NCBI GenBank assembly: GCA_017464225.1
Contig: JAFUDW010000181.1
Location: 1-42,690, forward strand
Direction of reading: 5' to 3'
Length of the DNA: 42,690 nucleotides
Origin: Clostridia bacterium
Lineage (GTDB): Bacteria; Bacillota_A; Clostridia; Christensenellales; Aristaeellaceae
Of this stretch, positions 16,040 to 23,394 are shown piece by piece (the stretch's first letter is position 1; each line of letters opens with the position of its first letter). The position numbers and the translations under genes are program-made. Below the pieces are notes generated by a model, which did not search any database, was not told the origin of the DNA, and was given only the letters and a program-made list of their open reading frames with translations.

Positions 16040-16456
16040 TCAAACCAGGGCGGCGCCCAAGGCTTTGCACTTCGCGATGCCATCATCGTCCGGCGCTTCG
16101 TTTACGATCAGGCTTTCCGCTGCCAGCGCAATGCCCTTTTCAGCGCAGCGGCTTTCCCAGGAGCGCATCCATTCTCCATCGCCCCAGCCATAAGAGCCAA
16201 ACAGGGCCACCTTCTTGCCGGACAGCGCGCCTTCAATGCTTTCCAGCATCGGCAGGAATTCGCCGTCTTCCAGCTCTTCCGCGCCCATGGCGGGGCAGCC
16301 CAGGGCGATCGCCTCATAGGCTGAAACGCCATTCACGTCGGCGCAGGTCAGCAGATCGACCTCCGCGCCTTTTTCCTTTGCTCCGTCCGCTACCGCGTTG
16401 GCCATGGCCTCGGTGTTGCCGGTGCCGCTCCAATAGATCACTGCAAGTTTGCTCAT
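16040..16456 (-). CDS. flavodoxin
   Basis: A 138-aa classical short-chain flavodoxin. Residues 1-14 are SKLAVIYWSGTGNTE with the canonical phosphate-binding loop SGTGNTE; GCPAMGAEELEDGEF is the 50s loop and GSYGWGDGEWM the 90s loop with the Trp/Asp flavin contacts. It carries electrons in the cytoplasm. ATG 16456 is preferred (AAAGGAC upstream) over TTG 16462. It heads the operon with the Tp47-ZinT surface protein, behind operators 2a and 2b. Confidence 0.92.
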   Translation of the reverse strand: MSKLAVIYWSGTGNTEAMANAVADGAKEKGAEVDLLTCADVNGVSAYEAIALGCPAMGAEELEDGEFLPMLESIEGALSGKKVALFGSYGWGDGEWMRSWESRCAEKGIALAAESLIVNEAPDDDGIAKCKALGAALV

Positions 16457-16489
16457 ATGCAATCCGTCCTTTCATTTTTTGCGATATAA

Positions 16490-16505
16490 GTTAGAACAAA
16501 CTAAC
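16490..16505. promoter_or_regulatory. operator site 2b (GTTAG-AACAAA-CTAAC)
   Basis: Perfect 5+5 dyad with a 6-nt centre, lying in the leader between promoter and flavodoxin start. It is 67 bp, centre to centre, from site 2a. Confidence 0.75.
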
Positions 16506-16529
16506 TGAATGCCGGAAAATAAGCTGCCT

Positions 16530-16546
16530 GGATGGCAGCAATCAGG
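16530..16546 (-). promoter_or_regulatory. leader hairpin between paired operators
   Basis: On the minus strand GCTGCC-ATCCA-GGCAGC, followed by TTATTTT. It could act as a weak attenuator. The position parallels the hairpin at 8519-8571. Confidence 0.5.
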
Positions 16547-16556
16547 GGACATTGAG

Positions 16557-16572
16557 GTTAGTTTTATCTAAC
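16557..16572. promoter_or_regulatory. operator site 2a (GTTAG-TTTTAT-CTAAC)
   Basis: Perfect 5+5 dyad. It begins 7 nt downstream of the -10 of the flavodoxin promoter, as expected of a repressor site over the transcription start. Confidence 0.75.
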
Positions 16573-16579
16573 AATGGAA

Positions 16580-16609
16580 ATGTTATCACGGAATCCCAAA
16601 CCATGTCAA
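16580..16609 (-). promoter_or_regulatory. flavodoxin-Tp47/ZinT operon promoter
   Basis: On the minus strand TTGACA (16604-16609), 18-nt spacer, TAACAT (16580-16585). Confidence 0.65.
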
Positions 16610-16628
16610 GCCCAAACCGGGGGCGGAT

Positions 16629-17108
16629 TCAAAAGAGGTATATAACGAGCAAAGCCACGATCGCAGCCCCGGCGATCCATATGAGCGTCAGAATGCTCCG
16701 CTTGCGCAGCACCTGTTTCCAGGTTTGGACAAAGGGGACGGCTTCGGTGCCGGGAATGATCCAGAACGCGCTGTGTCCAACCCACAATCGGTCAATGACG
16801 ATGCCGTCGTACCAGTTCATGACCTCCAGAAATAAAAGCGCCTGCAGATAGGCGGGCCGGAAGGCGCGGATGCCGTTCCAAAGCCCGATGATCAGCAGCA
16901 AAGCGCAGAGCATGACCAGAAAGAAAGGGATCATAAACCGTTTCCGTTTCCGGGCAACGGTCTCCCTGTCAGTCAGGCCCAGCTCAAATACCTTTTCCTG
17001 GACGGGCTTGGGATAGAAATACAGCCCGTTCAGGGCATGATTGCCCACGCCGATCTTTACCAGCAGAGTAAACAGCGCGCAGAAAAGGACCAGCTGCAAA
17101 ATGATCAT
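16629..17108 (-). CDS. four-helix membrane protein, D-x4-D family, paralog A
   Basis: A 159-aa protein that I cannot assign to a named family. It has about four membrane segments, a basic loop after the first (TVARKRKRF), and the closing motif WYDGIVIDRLWVGHSAFW followed by IIPGTE. The same signature, two Asp five residues apart then a G/E-(T/A)-E some 15-18 residues later, occurs in three neighbours (17203, 17728, 20085). This suggests tandem duplication and strong divergence. In-membrane acidic pairs could bind metal or act catalytically; that is speculation. CGGAGG upstream supports the start. Last gene of the minus-strand cluster. Confidence 0.75.
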   Translation of the reverse strand: MIILQLVLFCALFTLLVKIGVGNHALNGLYFYPKPVQEKVFELGLTDRETVARKRKRFMIPFFLVMLCALLLIIGLWNGIRAFRPAYLQALLFLEVMNWYDGIVIDRLWVGHSAFWIIPGTEAVPFVQTWKQVLRKRSILTLIWIAGAAIVALLVIYLF

Positions 17109-17202
17109 TGGTCAGAACCTCCGATGGATAATATGTTTTTCAGCGGCGGTCGAAAGCGTTTGTTCGGGAGCGGGGCCGCGGCGTTCTGCTGATGGCGTCC
17201 CT

Positions 17203-17712
17203 TTACCCGAGCAGCGTAAACAACCAGGCCGTCAACGCGCTGCCGATCAGGATCATGACGATCTGCCGCAGCTGCTGTTTGCGGTTATAGCCAAAGTCCT
17301 GCCAGCCGGCGCAGCCTTCCGTTTCGGGAAAGTAATGCTGGAAGAAGCGCGTTTTTTGTCAATAAAAAGTAATCCAGCGCGCCAATATCAAAGGCCTTGA
17401 TCACGCCGCCGATGATGAGAAAGCGAATGAGAAATTGCCGGTAGGAAAAGCTCCTGCGCAGTCCGTCGATGCCAGCAAGCACAAAAAGGCCCACGTACGC
17501 GGCGCAGAAAAGGATCAGGATGACCCAGCCGAGGAGGCGGCGGGGGACAGCGGCTTGCTTTCCAATTCTTCAAGCCTCGGCTTCAGCCGTTCCTGTACAT
17601 CCTCGGGAAAATTCCTTGCGAGCAGCTTTGTGGGCATGGTCACCGTCACGCCCCAGATACCAAGAAACAGCAGCGCGCATCCGGCAATGGAAAGCAGAAT
17701 CGTCAGGCGCAT
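17203..17712 (-). pseudogene. four-helix membrane protein, D-x4-D family, paralog C, two frameshifts
   Basis: Good ribosome site (AAGGAGAG) and ATG 17712. The first frame encodes one helix and then VQERLKPRLEELESKPLSP before losing register at a C5 run (17542-17546, read as G on the plus strand). Restoring one C continues as RRLLGWVILILFCAAYVGLF through FDIGALDYFLLT. A second slip at an A6 run (17352-17357) is repaired by removing one A, giving FPETEGCAGWQDFGYN and a final helix to TAA 17203. Corrected length is about 169 aa, equal to its paralogs, with the family D-x4-D and ETE motif. Both lesions are homopolymer indels, so sequencing error, phase variation and true decay are all possible. 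Confidence 0.75.
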
Positions 17713-17727
17713 AGCGGCTCTCCTTCC

Positions 17728-18219
17728 TTAGCGCTGTCCGAGGATGAGCGCCATGATGCCGGCAATCGCCGCGGCGATGATGGGATTGCCTACGATGGTG
17801 ATCAGCCATTTTACGGTTTTTGTCTTTCTCGGGATGTAGGGCTTCAAATCCTCGGTGCCGGGGATCGTCCAGGCATTGGTATGGCCCACCCAGTACCAGT
17901 CGATAAAGAAGCGGTCAAAGAGTCCCTCCGCCATGGCTATGGCATAGATTTGCCCAAAGGGCGTCCAGAAGCCCCGCGCGCCGTTGATGCCGTAAACGGC
18001 CCAAAGGACGAACGCGAGCATTGCCAGCAGCGTGGAAAACTTAAAGGCTTTCCTGTTCCTGTCCAGGCGTTCCTTTGTGATCAGCCCCATGGCGATCACT
18101 CTGTCCTGTACGTCTTTTTCGTACAGGAACGCAGCGTTTTCCGTGCCGTTTGCGATCGCCGCCACGCAGGGCAATAGAAGGATGAAGCATACGACCAAGC
18201 ATTCGAGGATCAATATCAT
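17728..18219 (-). CDS. four-helix membrane protein, D-x4-D family, paralog B
   Basis: A 163-aa integral membrane protein that I cannot name. Helix 1 at the N-terminus is followed by KDVQDRVIAMGLITKERL (its neighbours have PVQEKVFELGL and EDVQERLKP at this point), two further helices, FDRFFIDWYWVGHTNAW, then TIPGTED and a final helix. The shared DVQ and D-x4-D/GTE features define one family across this cluster. ATG 18219 lies after GGGAGG and 17 nt behind the alpha/beta hydrolase stop, so it belongs to the same transcript. Confidence 0.75.
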   Translation of the reverse strand: MILILECLVVCFILLLPCVAAIANGTENAAFLYEKDVQDRVIAMGLITKERLDRNRKAFKFSTLLAMLAFVLWAVYGINGARGFWTPFGQIYAIAMAEGLFDRFFIDWYWVGHTNAWTIPGTEDLKPYIPRKTKTVKWLITIVGNPIIAAAIAGIMALILGQR

Positions 18220-18236
18220 TGCGCTGTCTCCTCCCG

Positions 18237-19004
18237 TCAAACCGGCGTTTCCATGAACTCGTCAATGGCTTTCAATACGGGAACGGCGTATTCATCCCCG
18301 CCGAACAGCCATTGCTCATGCTGCATGTTGAATTCTCTGATTTCCGGATCACGGAAATATTTTTTATAGCGGTTGAGGTACTTTTCGCCCATCTTATTGG
18401 CGTAGATAAAGTGCGCTTTGGTATGCGCCACGTGAATATCGTCCTGAAGACAGGTGAGCAGATCGGTATAATACTCGTTTTTAATGGATTCCGGTGAGAA
18501 TTTTTCAAAGCAGGCCATGAATCTGTCGGCCATTTCATCGCTCATTTCAAAGAAGCTTTTGAGCTTTTCACGGGTTTTTGCCTTCTTTTTTTCGCCGCGG
18601 GTAAAGCTGGTCAGCAGCGGGACCACCAGCTTAGATTGCAGCCACGCGCTGAATTTGCCGCTCTGATCAAGGTCGGGGCTGCCAAAAATCCCGTGATCCA
18701 GGTGTACGTTTTGCCGCTGGATCAGCTGCCCCACAAAGCTGCTGCCCAGGGAGGAGCCGATGGCCCCGTCGATCCTGCCGTTAAAGTTCTCTTTGATGTA
18801 TTGTTCAATCTTTTCCGTAACGGTCAGCATATCGGGAAAGATCGTGCCGCTCCCGTCAAATCCGTCATAGTTCACGCAGACCAGATGATACTTTGCGGCC
18901 AGCCTGTCCAGCACCAGGCCGAAATTCGTCTGATAATCGCAGGCTGTTCCGGGCAGCAGGAACAGGACTTTTCCGGCCGTCGATCCCATTTCAACAAATT
19001 GCAT
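18237..19004 (-). CDS. alpha/beta-hydrolase-fold protein
   Basis: A 255-aa protein with an alpha/beta hydrolase N-terminus: LFLLPGTACDYQTNFG gives the oxyanion region and IGSSLGSSFVG near residues 82-92 the nucleophile elbow with Ser. The middle, about 125-210, is an unusually charged helical cap (RGEKKKAKTREKLKSFF). A catalytic Asp and His near the C-terminus are not obvious, so activity is uncertain; FIYANKMGEKY may hold the acid strand. It follows the methyltransferase gene by 15 nt. It could hydrolyse an ester or thioester made by its neighbours. Confidence 0.7.
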   Translation of the reverse strand: MQFVEMGSTAGKVLFLLPGTACDYQTNFGLVLDRLAAKYHLVCVNYDGFDGSGTIFPDMLTVTEKIEQYIKENFNGRIDGAIGSSLGSSFVGQLIQRQNVHLDHGIFGSPDLDQSGKFSAWLQSKLVVPLLTSFTRGEKKKAKTREKLKSFFEMSDEMADRFMACFEKFSPESIKNEYYTDLLTCLQDDIHVAHTKAHFIYANKMGEKYLNRYKKYFRDPEIREFNMQHEQWLFGGDEYAVPVLKAIDEFMETPV

Positions 19005-19019
19005 AGCGATACCCTCTCT

Positions 19020-19700
19020 TTATTTGATGCAGCGGAAGCAGGCGATCCCTTCCTCGCGCGTGACTTCGGCTTTGGAATACAGCCTTGTCAGCCTGTCAAG
19101 CAGGCTGCGCTCCGTCTCGTAAGGAGGCGTGAAGAAACCCTTGGGCTGGTACAGGTGCTTAATGAACCAGTCCGTCCGCTTGCAGCCTTCCCGGATATAG
19201 AAGCAGCCGCAGAAGGTACCGCCCTTTTTCAGCACGCGATAGGTCTCGCGGTAAGCCGCTTCCTTGTCCGGAAATGCGTGGAAGCCGTTCAGGGACAGCA
19301 CGATATCGAAGCTTTCGTCGGCGAAGGGCAGCGCGCCAACGTCTCCCTGCTGAAAACGGACGTTCCGGATGCCCAGGGTTTCCGCGCGCTTTTGCGCCGC
19401 GCCCATCATGGCTTCCGAGTAATCCAGGCAGGTGACGTCCGCCTTCGGCAATTCCCGATAGACCGGCATGGTCAGCACGCCGGTGCCCACCGGCACCTCC
19501 AGGAGCTTTCCGGCAAATCCCTCCGGGATGCCGGACAATGCCTGCTCCAGATACCGTTTGTTCTTTTCGCCGTCCATGTTCCACACGACGCGGCAGATGG
19601 CTTTTCCGGAAAACGAGGAATAAGTCATCATGCCATCGTAGAAGCCGGACATGCCGCCCGTCACCTTATAAGCGTTTTTGATCTGTTCATGCCGGGTCAT
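19020..19700 (-). CDS. class I SAM-dependent methyltransferase (UbiE/MenG-like)
   Basis: A 226-aa methyltransferase. Motif I is LEVPVGTGVLTMPVY (residues 67-81), the ribose-binding acidic strand TCLDYSEAMM, motif II QQGDVGALPFADESFDIV, and post-motif VLKKGGTFCGCFY. Substrate is unknown; UbiE-like enzymes often methylate quinones or lipophilic small molecules, which would fit the many membrane proteins nearby. ACGGAGGG supports ATG 19700. Co-directional with an alpha/beta hydrolase 15 nt downstream. It is one of three similar methyltransferases on this strand. Confidence 0.88.
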   Translation of the reverse strand: MTRHEQIKNAYKVTGGMSGFYDGMMTYSSFSGKAICRVVWNMDGEKNKRYLEQALSGIPEGFAGKLLEVPVGTGVLTMPVYRELPKADVTCLDYSEAMMGAAQKRAETLGIRNVRFQQGDVGALPFADESFDIVLSLNGFHAFPDKEAAYRETYRVLKKGGTFCGCFYIREGCKRTDWFIKHLYQPKGFFTPPYETERSLLDRLTRLYSKAEVTREEGIACFRCIK

Positions 19701-20084
19701 GTTGATCCCTCCGTTTCACTCTTTCTGAATCACAGCGCGTCCATCATGGATGCGGGCCCCAGGTTTAATAATCAGGTTTCATGGATGCTTGTTCCTTATT
19801 CCGTCGGGAATCGGACGGCTTCGCAGCAGATCCGCTCCGGATACATCGGCGCCAGCTCGGCGTAGGCAAGCCCATTGAATTTCCGCCGGGCGTATGCCGG
19901 GCTGTTTTTCCGTGCCTTTTTTCTCCCCGTACCAAATATTCAATCCTTGTTTTCACAGGCTGGACGGGTTGCGGCGTGGAATGATTATTGGCTGCCCGGA
20001 AGGCGCGATAGATCGTTCCGGACGGAAAAATGATGCGTTTCAAAACCGGATCGGGCGGAGGATGAACCTTTCTTTGCGCTTCGG
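19701..20084 (-). other. 384-bp gap with probable gene remnant
   Basis: No intact gene. On the minus strand a frame ending in TAA at 19796-19798 reads about 46 residues with protein-like composition (ending YAELAPMYPERICCEAV and a short tail) but has a stop and no start upstream. It looks like the 3-prime end of a deleted gene. No promoter or operator dyad was found here, so the downstream methyltransferase is probably transcribed by read-through. Confidence 0.4.
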
Positions 20085-20576
20085 TCAAAACAGGCTACCG
20101 ATGCCCGCCACGATCAGGGCGGCCATGGGGCAGACGAGGAAGGTCCAGCCCAGGGCATGCTCCGGGATCGCCAGCGTTTTCAGCCATTCCCGGCGCTCCC
20201 ATGCCTTGCAGTACTCGGCGCCTTTGATCATGAGGCGCACCTTGCCGGGCAGCCAGCAATCCAGGATTAGAAAATCGCTGAGGCTGACCATGGTCATCTC
20301 CGCATAGCCCGTCCAGAACAGGCGCCAGAAGCCGGTCACGCCGGCAAGGCCCGCGCTGACGCCCCAATAGACGAACAGCAGCAAATACAGCGGATAGAGC
20401 AGCAGCTTCATTTTTCTAACGTCTTTTTGATCCACATACGGGGCGGCCGCCTGCCTGATTTCTCTGGGGAACATGGTGCTGTAAGCCTGGGGCCACAGAA
20501 GAAAGCCCACGCCTACAACCGCGTTGAACAGCAGAGACATGGCAACGCCGTCCAGGATCGTCCTTGGCCAGTTCAT
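20085..20576 (-). CDS. four-helix membrane protein, D-x4-D family, paralog D
   Basis: A 163-aa membrane protein of unassigned family with four hydrophobic segments. Like paralogs A-C it has a soluble loop after helix 1 (FPREIRQAAAPYVDQKDVRK) and then, after helix 3, SDFLILDCWLPGKVRL with Asp residues five apart, followed by IKGAE. It is the most divergent of the four. CGGAGGTTGAAAA precedes ATG 20576. It lies 47 nt behind an ATC-hydrolase-family gene and before the gap containing a remnant. Confidence 0.72.
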   Translation of the reverse strand: MNWPRTILDGVAMSLLFNAVVGVGFLLWPQAYSTMFPREIRQAAAPYVDQKDVRKMKLLLYPLYLLLFVYWGVSAGLAGVTGFWRLFWTGYAEMTMVSLSDFLILDCWLPGKVRLMIKGAEYCKAWERREWLKTLAIPEHALGWTFLVCPMAALIVAGIGSLF

Positions 20577-20623
20577 TTTTCAACCTCCGGATGCGCTATG
20601 CGGCAACAACGCGCATCTCCGCT

Positions 20624-21259
20624 TCATTCTTTCTTCCGCTTGTAGCCGCAATCGCAGTATGGCCCGCCGGAAGCCAGGGTGTATTGCCGCACGAAATCGC
20701 TCGCGCCGCCGGCTTCGCTCATGGCGTAATCCAGGCGGCACATGGCGGGCACGTATTCAAACAGCCCAAGCTCCCGCATCAGCGTGCAGATACCGCAGCG
20801 GGTGAACCGCGCCTCATAGCCGCTGCCGTCGGGATAGGGGATATACTCCATGTTCCAGGAGTAGGGGTTTCTGTCGGCGGCCCGCAGCGCGGCGGTGGCC
20901 TTCATGCCCTGGATATCCTTTTCGCTGAATTTTCTTTTTCCGCTCATCCGGCAGAACCAGCGCGTGGCGGGGGTCATCATGGCATCATGGTAGTATTGCT
21001 CTGCCTGCGATACATGGGGCTTCCGGGGCAGATTCAGCAGAAAGCCCGACAGCATGGCGCAGCTGACGATATTCATCTGAAAGCGGTCGCCTTTTTCAAA
21101 TTCGGGCAGCTTGCCAATGATCTCTTTGTATTTGGATTTGGCCTTTTTTGTGATCTCCGCCGCTTCAACCTCGCTGACCGCAAAGGCCTTTGTCAGGTTG
21201 CGTTGAAACGGCCGCCGGAACAGCAGCCACATGCCCAGCGGCATTCCTGCGTATTTCAT
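20624..21259 (-). CDS. ATC hydrolase-family protein, second copy
   Basis: A 211-aa protein. The C-terminal half matches the L-2-amino-thiazoline-4-carboxylic acid hydrolase family: FTRCGICTLMRELGLFEYV, MCRLDYAMSE, then LASGGPYCDCGY, where the closing GGxxCD motif and the mid-domain Cys are the landmarks. The N-terminus is a helical stretch with a basic patch (EITKKAKSKYKEII). It starts at ATG 21259 after GAGGAGG, 13 nt behind a methyltransferase. The same methyltransferase-then-ATC order occurs just upstream (23394/22783). Substrate unknown. Confidence 0.75.
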   Translation of the reverse strand: MKYAGMPLGMWLLFRRPFQRNLTKAFAVSEVEAAEITKKAKSKYKEIIGKLPEFEKGDRFQMNIVSCAMLSGFLLNLPRKPHVSQAEQYYHDAMMTPATRWFCRMSGKRKFSEKDIQGMKATAALRAADRNPYSWNMEYIPYPDGSGYEARFTRCGICTLMRELGLFEYVPAMCRLDYAMSEAGGASDFVRQYTLASGGPYCDCGYKRKKE

Positions 21260-21272
21260 GGCCGCCTCCTCT

Positions 21273-21896
21273 TTACCTGCGCGCCAGCACGGTGATCCAG
21301 GGCTTGGATGGATGATGATCGGACTGCACCGCAGAAAAGCCGGCCTTGCGCAGCGCCTCTTCCAGCTGTTTTGCGGTATAGCATTTCATACCGTCGATGA
21401 TCTGCTCGTATTTCAGGCTGGTTTTGTCCTCGCCGTCGGACTCGTTGCAGATCATGAATATCCCGCCGGGATTTAATACCTTCGCCACCTGCGCGAAGCA
21501 CTTTTCCAGCCCGGGCCAGAAATACACGGTTTCAAAGGCGGTGGCCAGGTCAAAGGAGGCCGCGGGCAGCGTCAGATTGGACACGTCTCCCTGCTGCACT
21601 GTACAGCGGCCGGCGCTGATCATTTTTTGATTGTAAGCCGCAGCGTTTTCCACCGACAGCGGGGAATAGTCAAGGGCCGTCACATGGGCCTGGGGATACT
21701 TTTTCAGCAGCTCCCCGGCGTTCCGCCCCGCGCCGCAGCCCAGGTCAGCGACGGTTTTGGGCGCCAGCGCCGGCAGATGGCTCAGCCCCCAATCCGCCAT
21801 TTTGGCATGCCCCGCGTTCATGCCCTTGAGCATCATTTTTCCTAAAAAGCCCTCCGGCTTTCTCGTCTGATTCACGTATTTTTTAAACAGTCCCAT
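21273..21896 (-). CDS. class I SAM-dependent methyltransferase
   Basis: A 207-aa methyltransferase with motif I VADLGCGAGRNAGELL (residues 48-63), acidic strand VTALDYSPLSVENA, motif II QQGDVSNLTLPAASFDLA, and AKVLNPGGIFMICNE. This is the most canonical of the methyltransferases here. The C-terminus (KQLEEALRKAGFSAVQ) is typical of small-molecule methyltransferases of the Methyltransf_11/25 type. AAAGGGCGGG lies before ATG 21896. Paired with the ATC-hydrolase-family gene 13 nt downstream. Confidence 0.9.
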   Translation of the reverse strand: MGLFKKYVNQTRKPEGFLGKMMLKGMNAGHAKMADWGLSHLPALAPKTVADLGCGAGRNAGELLKKYPQAHVTALDYSPLSVENAAAYNQKMISAGRCTVQQGDVSNLTLPAASFDLATAFETVYFWPGLEKCFAQVAKVLNPGGIFMICNESDGEDKTSLKYEQIIDGMKCYTAKQLEEALRKAGFSAVQSDHHPSKPWITVLARR

Positions 21897-22099
21897 GATA
21901 TACCCGCCCTTTCCTTATCCATATTCTTTTTTGATGCGCAAGCGTTTTGTGATGCCATGACCCTGCGAAACAGCGGCGAGGAAATCGCTGCGCCGAGGAA
22001 AATCGGCAGCCATACCCAAGCGGCGTCGTTCAGTGAGTCCAAAACCATCTTACCTACTGCAATAAAAGCTATGCTGATCATACGCAGTGTTAAAGCCAA
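21872..22099 (-). other. possible small membrane protein or gene remnant
   Basis: A 75-codon frame from TTG 22099 with two hydrophobic segments (ISIAFIAVGKMVLDSL and AWVWLPIFLGAAISSPLF). It overlaps the next methyltransferase start by 25 nt and has no clear ribosome site. It could be a small membrane protein or the tail of a truncated one. In-frame ATG 22081 is an alternative start. Confidence 0.35.
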
Positions 22100-22147
22100 T
22101 AACCTTTGCCCAGGCCGCGGCAGGATTGGAAGCTGAGGCCTTTTTTT

Positions 22148-22783
22148 TCAAATGCTCTTGCTTCTCTCCCAGCCGTCCCCGGCGTCGGTTTTATACCGGA
22201 TGAAATCAAAATCGCAGCAGTCGCCGCCCTGGCAGAGCGTTTTCGTCCGCCTGAAATCTGTATAGGGCAGAGCCCCAAAGTTGATCACGTCCGAATGGCA
22301 GAACATAGCCCCCAGCTTCATCAAATCCCGCTCGTGAAAGATGTGCTGGTACAGGCATTCGTTGTACTCAAAATGGAAGCGATCCTTTGGGTCTTCGTCC
22401 AGGTGCCAGGTGTATTTCCATCCTGCACCGGAGCCGTGGCGGAAGCCAAAGGGCAATATCTTTTTCATGGCGGGCAGAAAAAAGGACAGCCGCGCCATTT
22501 TCTGATACGATTTTGGCGTCAGCGCGCCCCACATGGCTTCGGAGATGATCTTGAAGGCTTCTTCTTCACTTTTACCATGCTGCTGCAGCGCCTCATACAG
22601 CGCGATGGTGGTCAATATCTGGGCGATATGCTTGTAATTGCCCGGATCGCACCAGCGCTTTTCCTCCTCCAGCAGCACCCGCATCCTGGCGTAAACGGAC
22701 CGCTGAATATCCTGCGGCAGCGTGGGCAACAGCTTTGCATACCGGCTGATGCTTACCAGCTTTTCGGGCGTATATGGTTTCAT
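22148..22783 (-). CDS. ATC hydrolase-family protein, third copy
   Basis: A 211-aa protein. Family landmarks are FHFEYNECLYQHIFHERD (mid-domain Cys), FCHSDVINFGAL, and the closing LCQGGDCCDFDFI motif; these match the L-2-amino-thiazoline-4-carboxylic acid hydrolase family and related V4R-like domains. ATG 22783 overlaps the stop of the preceding methyltransferase (ATGA) and has GAGGAG upstream; the longer frame from 22906 only covers the methyltransferase tail. Translational coupling means the two proteins are made together and may act on the same compound. Confidence 0.78.
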   Translation of the reverse strand: MKPYTPEKLVSISRYAKLLPTLPQDIQRSVYARMRVLLEEEKRWCDPGNYKHIAQILTTIALYEALQQHGKSEEEAFKIISEAMWGALTPKSYQKMARLSFFLPAMKKILPFGFRHGSGAGWKYTWHLDEDPKDRFHFEYNECLYQHIFHERDLMKLGAMFCHSDVINFGALPYTDFRRTKTLCQGGDCCDFDFIRYKTDAGDGWERSKSI

Positions 22784-23394
22784 ATTTCTTTCTCCTCCCG
22801 CTTGCACTCTGCGTACATCAGCGTGATGCGGGCCGCCATCTCCTGGCTGAACGTCACATGCCAGCTGTGATCCTCCAGAAATTGCAGATATTCCTCGCCC
22901 GTCCATTGATGCTCAAATCGAACGCCCGCGATTTTTAAGATGCCCGACCAAACGCGGCTCAGCAGCGTGCCTTTATGCTCCACAAAATTGGGCGCGATCA
23001 GCAGCCCGCCGGGCCGCAGCACCCGGTTGATTTCCCTTAATACTTTTTCCGGGTCCGGTACGATATGCAGGGCATTGGCGATGATCACCGCGTCAAAGGA
23101 GGCGTCCCCGTAGGGCAAAGCCATGGCGTCCGCCACTTCAAAAGTCAGATTGGAAATGGGGTCGCCTTTTTTCGCCTGGGCGATCATGCCGTCGGAATAA
23201 TCCGTGGCGATCATCCTTTTTGCAGCCGGTGCCACGTGCCGGGCCAGCAGACCGGGGCCGGTGGCGATTTCCAGCACCTCCCGGCCTCGGATCTTTTCCG
23301 GGATGCGCTGGTACATGAAATCATAAATGTGCTGATCGGCCTTCATGGCCCGCTTGTAGATCGGCGCGTACAGGTCCCAAATCTTTTTCGTCAT
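22780..23394 (-). CDS. class I SAM-dependent methyltransferase (UbiE/COQ5-like)
   Basis: A 204-aa methyltransferase: WDLYAPIYKRAM at the N-terminus, motif I LEIATGPGLLARHV (residues 41-54), IATDYSDGMI, ADAMALPYGDASFDAVI, and VLRPGGLLIAPNF. The N-terminal YDxxAPxY-like opening is common in phospholipid or quinone methyltransferases of the PmtA/UbiE type. ATG 23394 overlaps the MBL stop (ATGA) and its own stop overlaps the ATC-hydrolase-family gene, giving a tightly coupled three-gene unit. Confidence 0.9.
   Translation of the reverse strand: MTKKIWDLYAPIYKRAMKADQHIYDFMYQRIPEKIRGREVLEIATGPGLLARHVAPAAKRMIATDYSDGMIAQAKKGDPISNLTFEVADAMALPYGDASFDAVIIANALHIVPDPEKVLREINRVLRPGGLLIAPNFVEHKGTLLSRVWSGILKIAGVRFEHQWTGEEYLQFLEDHSWHVTFSQEMAARITLMYAECKREEKEI

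Noticed and set aside
18636..19865. 409-aa open frame on the plus strand
   Set aside because: Antisense to the alpha/beta hydrolase and methyltransferase genes, which have motifs and ribosome sites.
20411..20420. Isolated CTAAC half-site inside the 20085-20576 gene
   Set aside because: Within coding sequence, no partner half-site at the right spacing.
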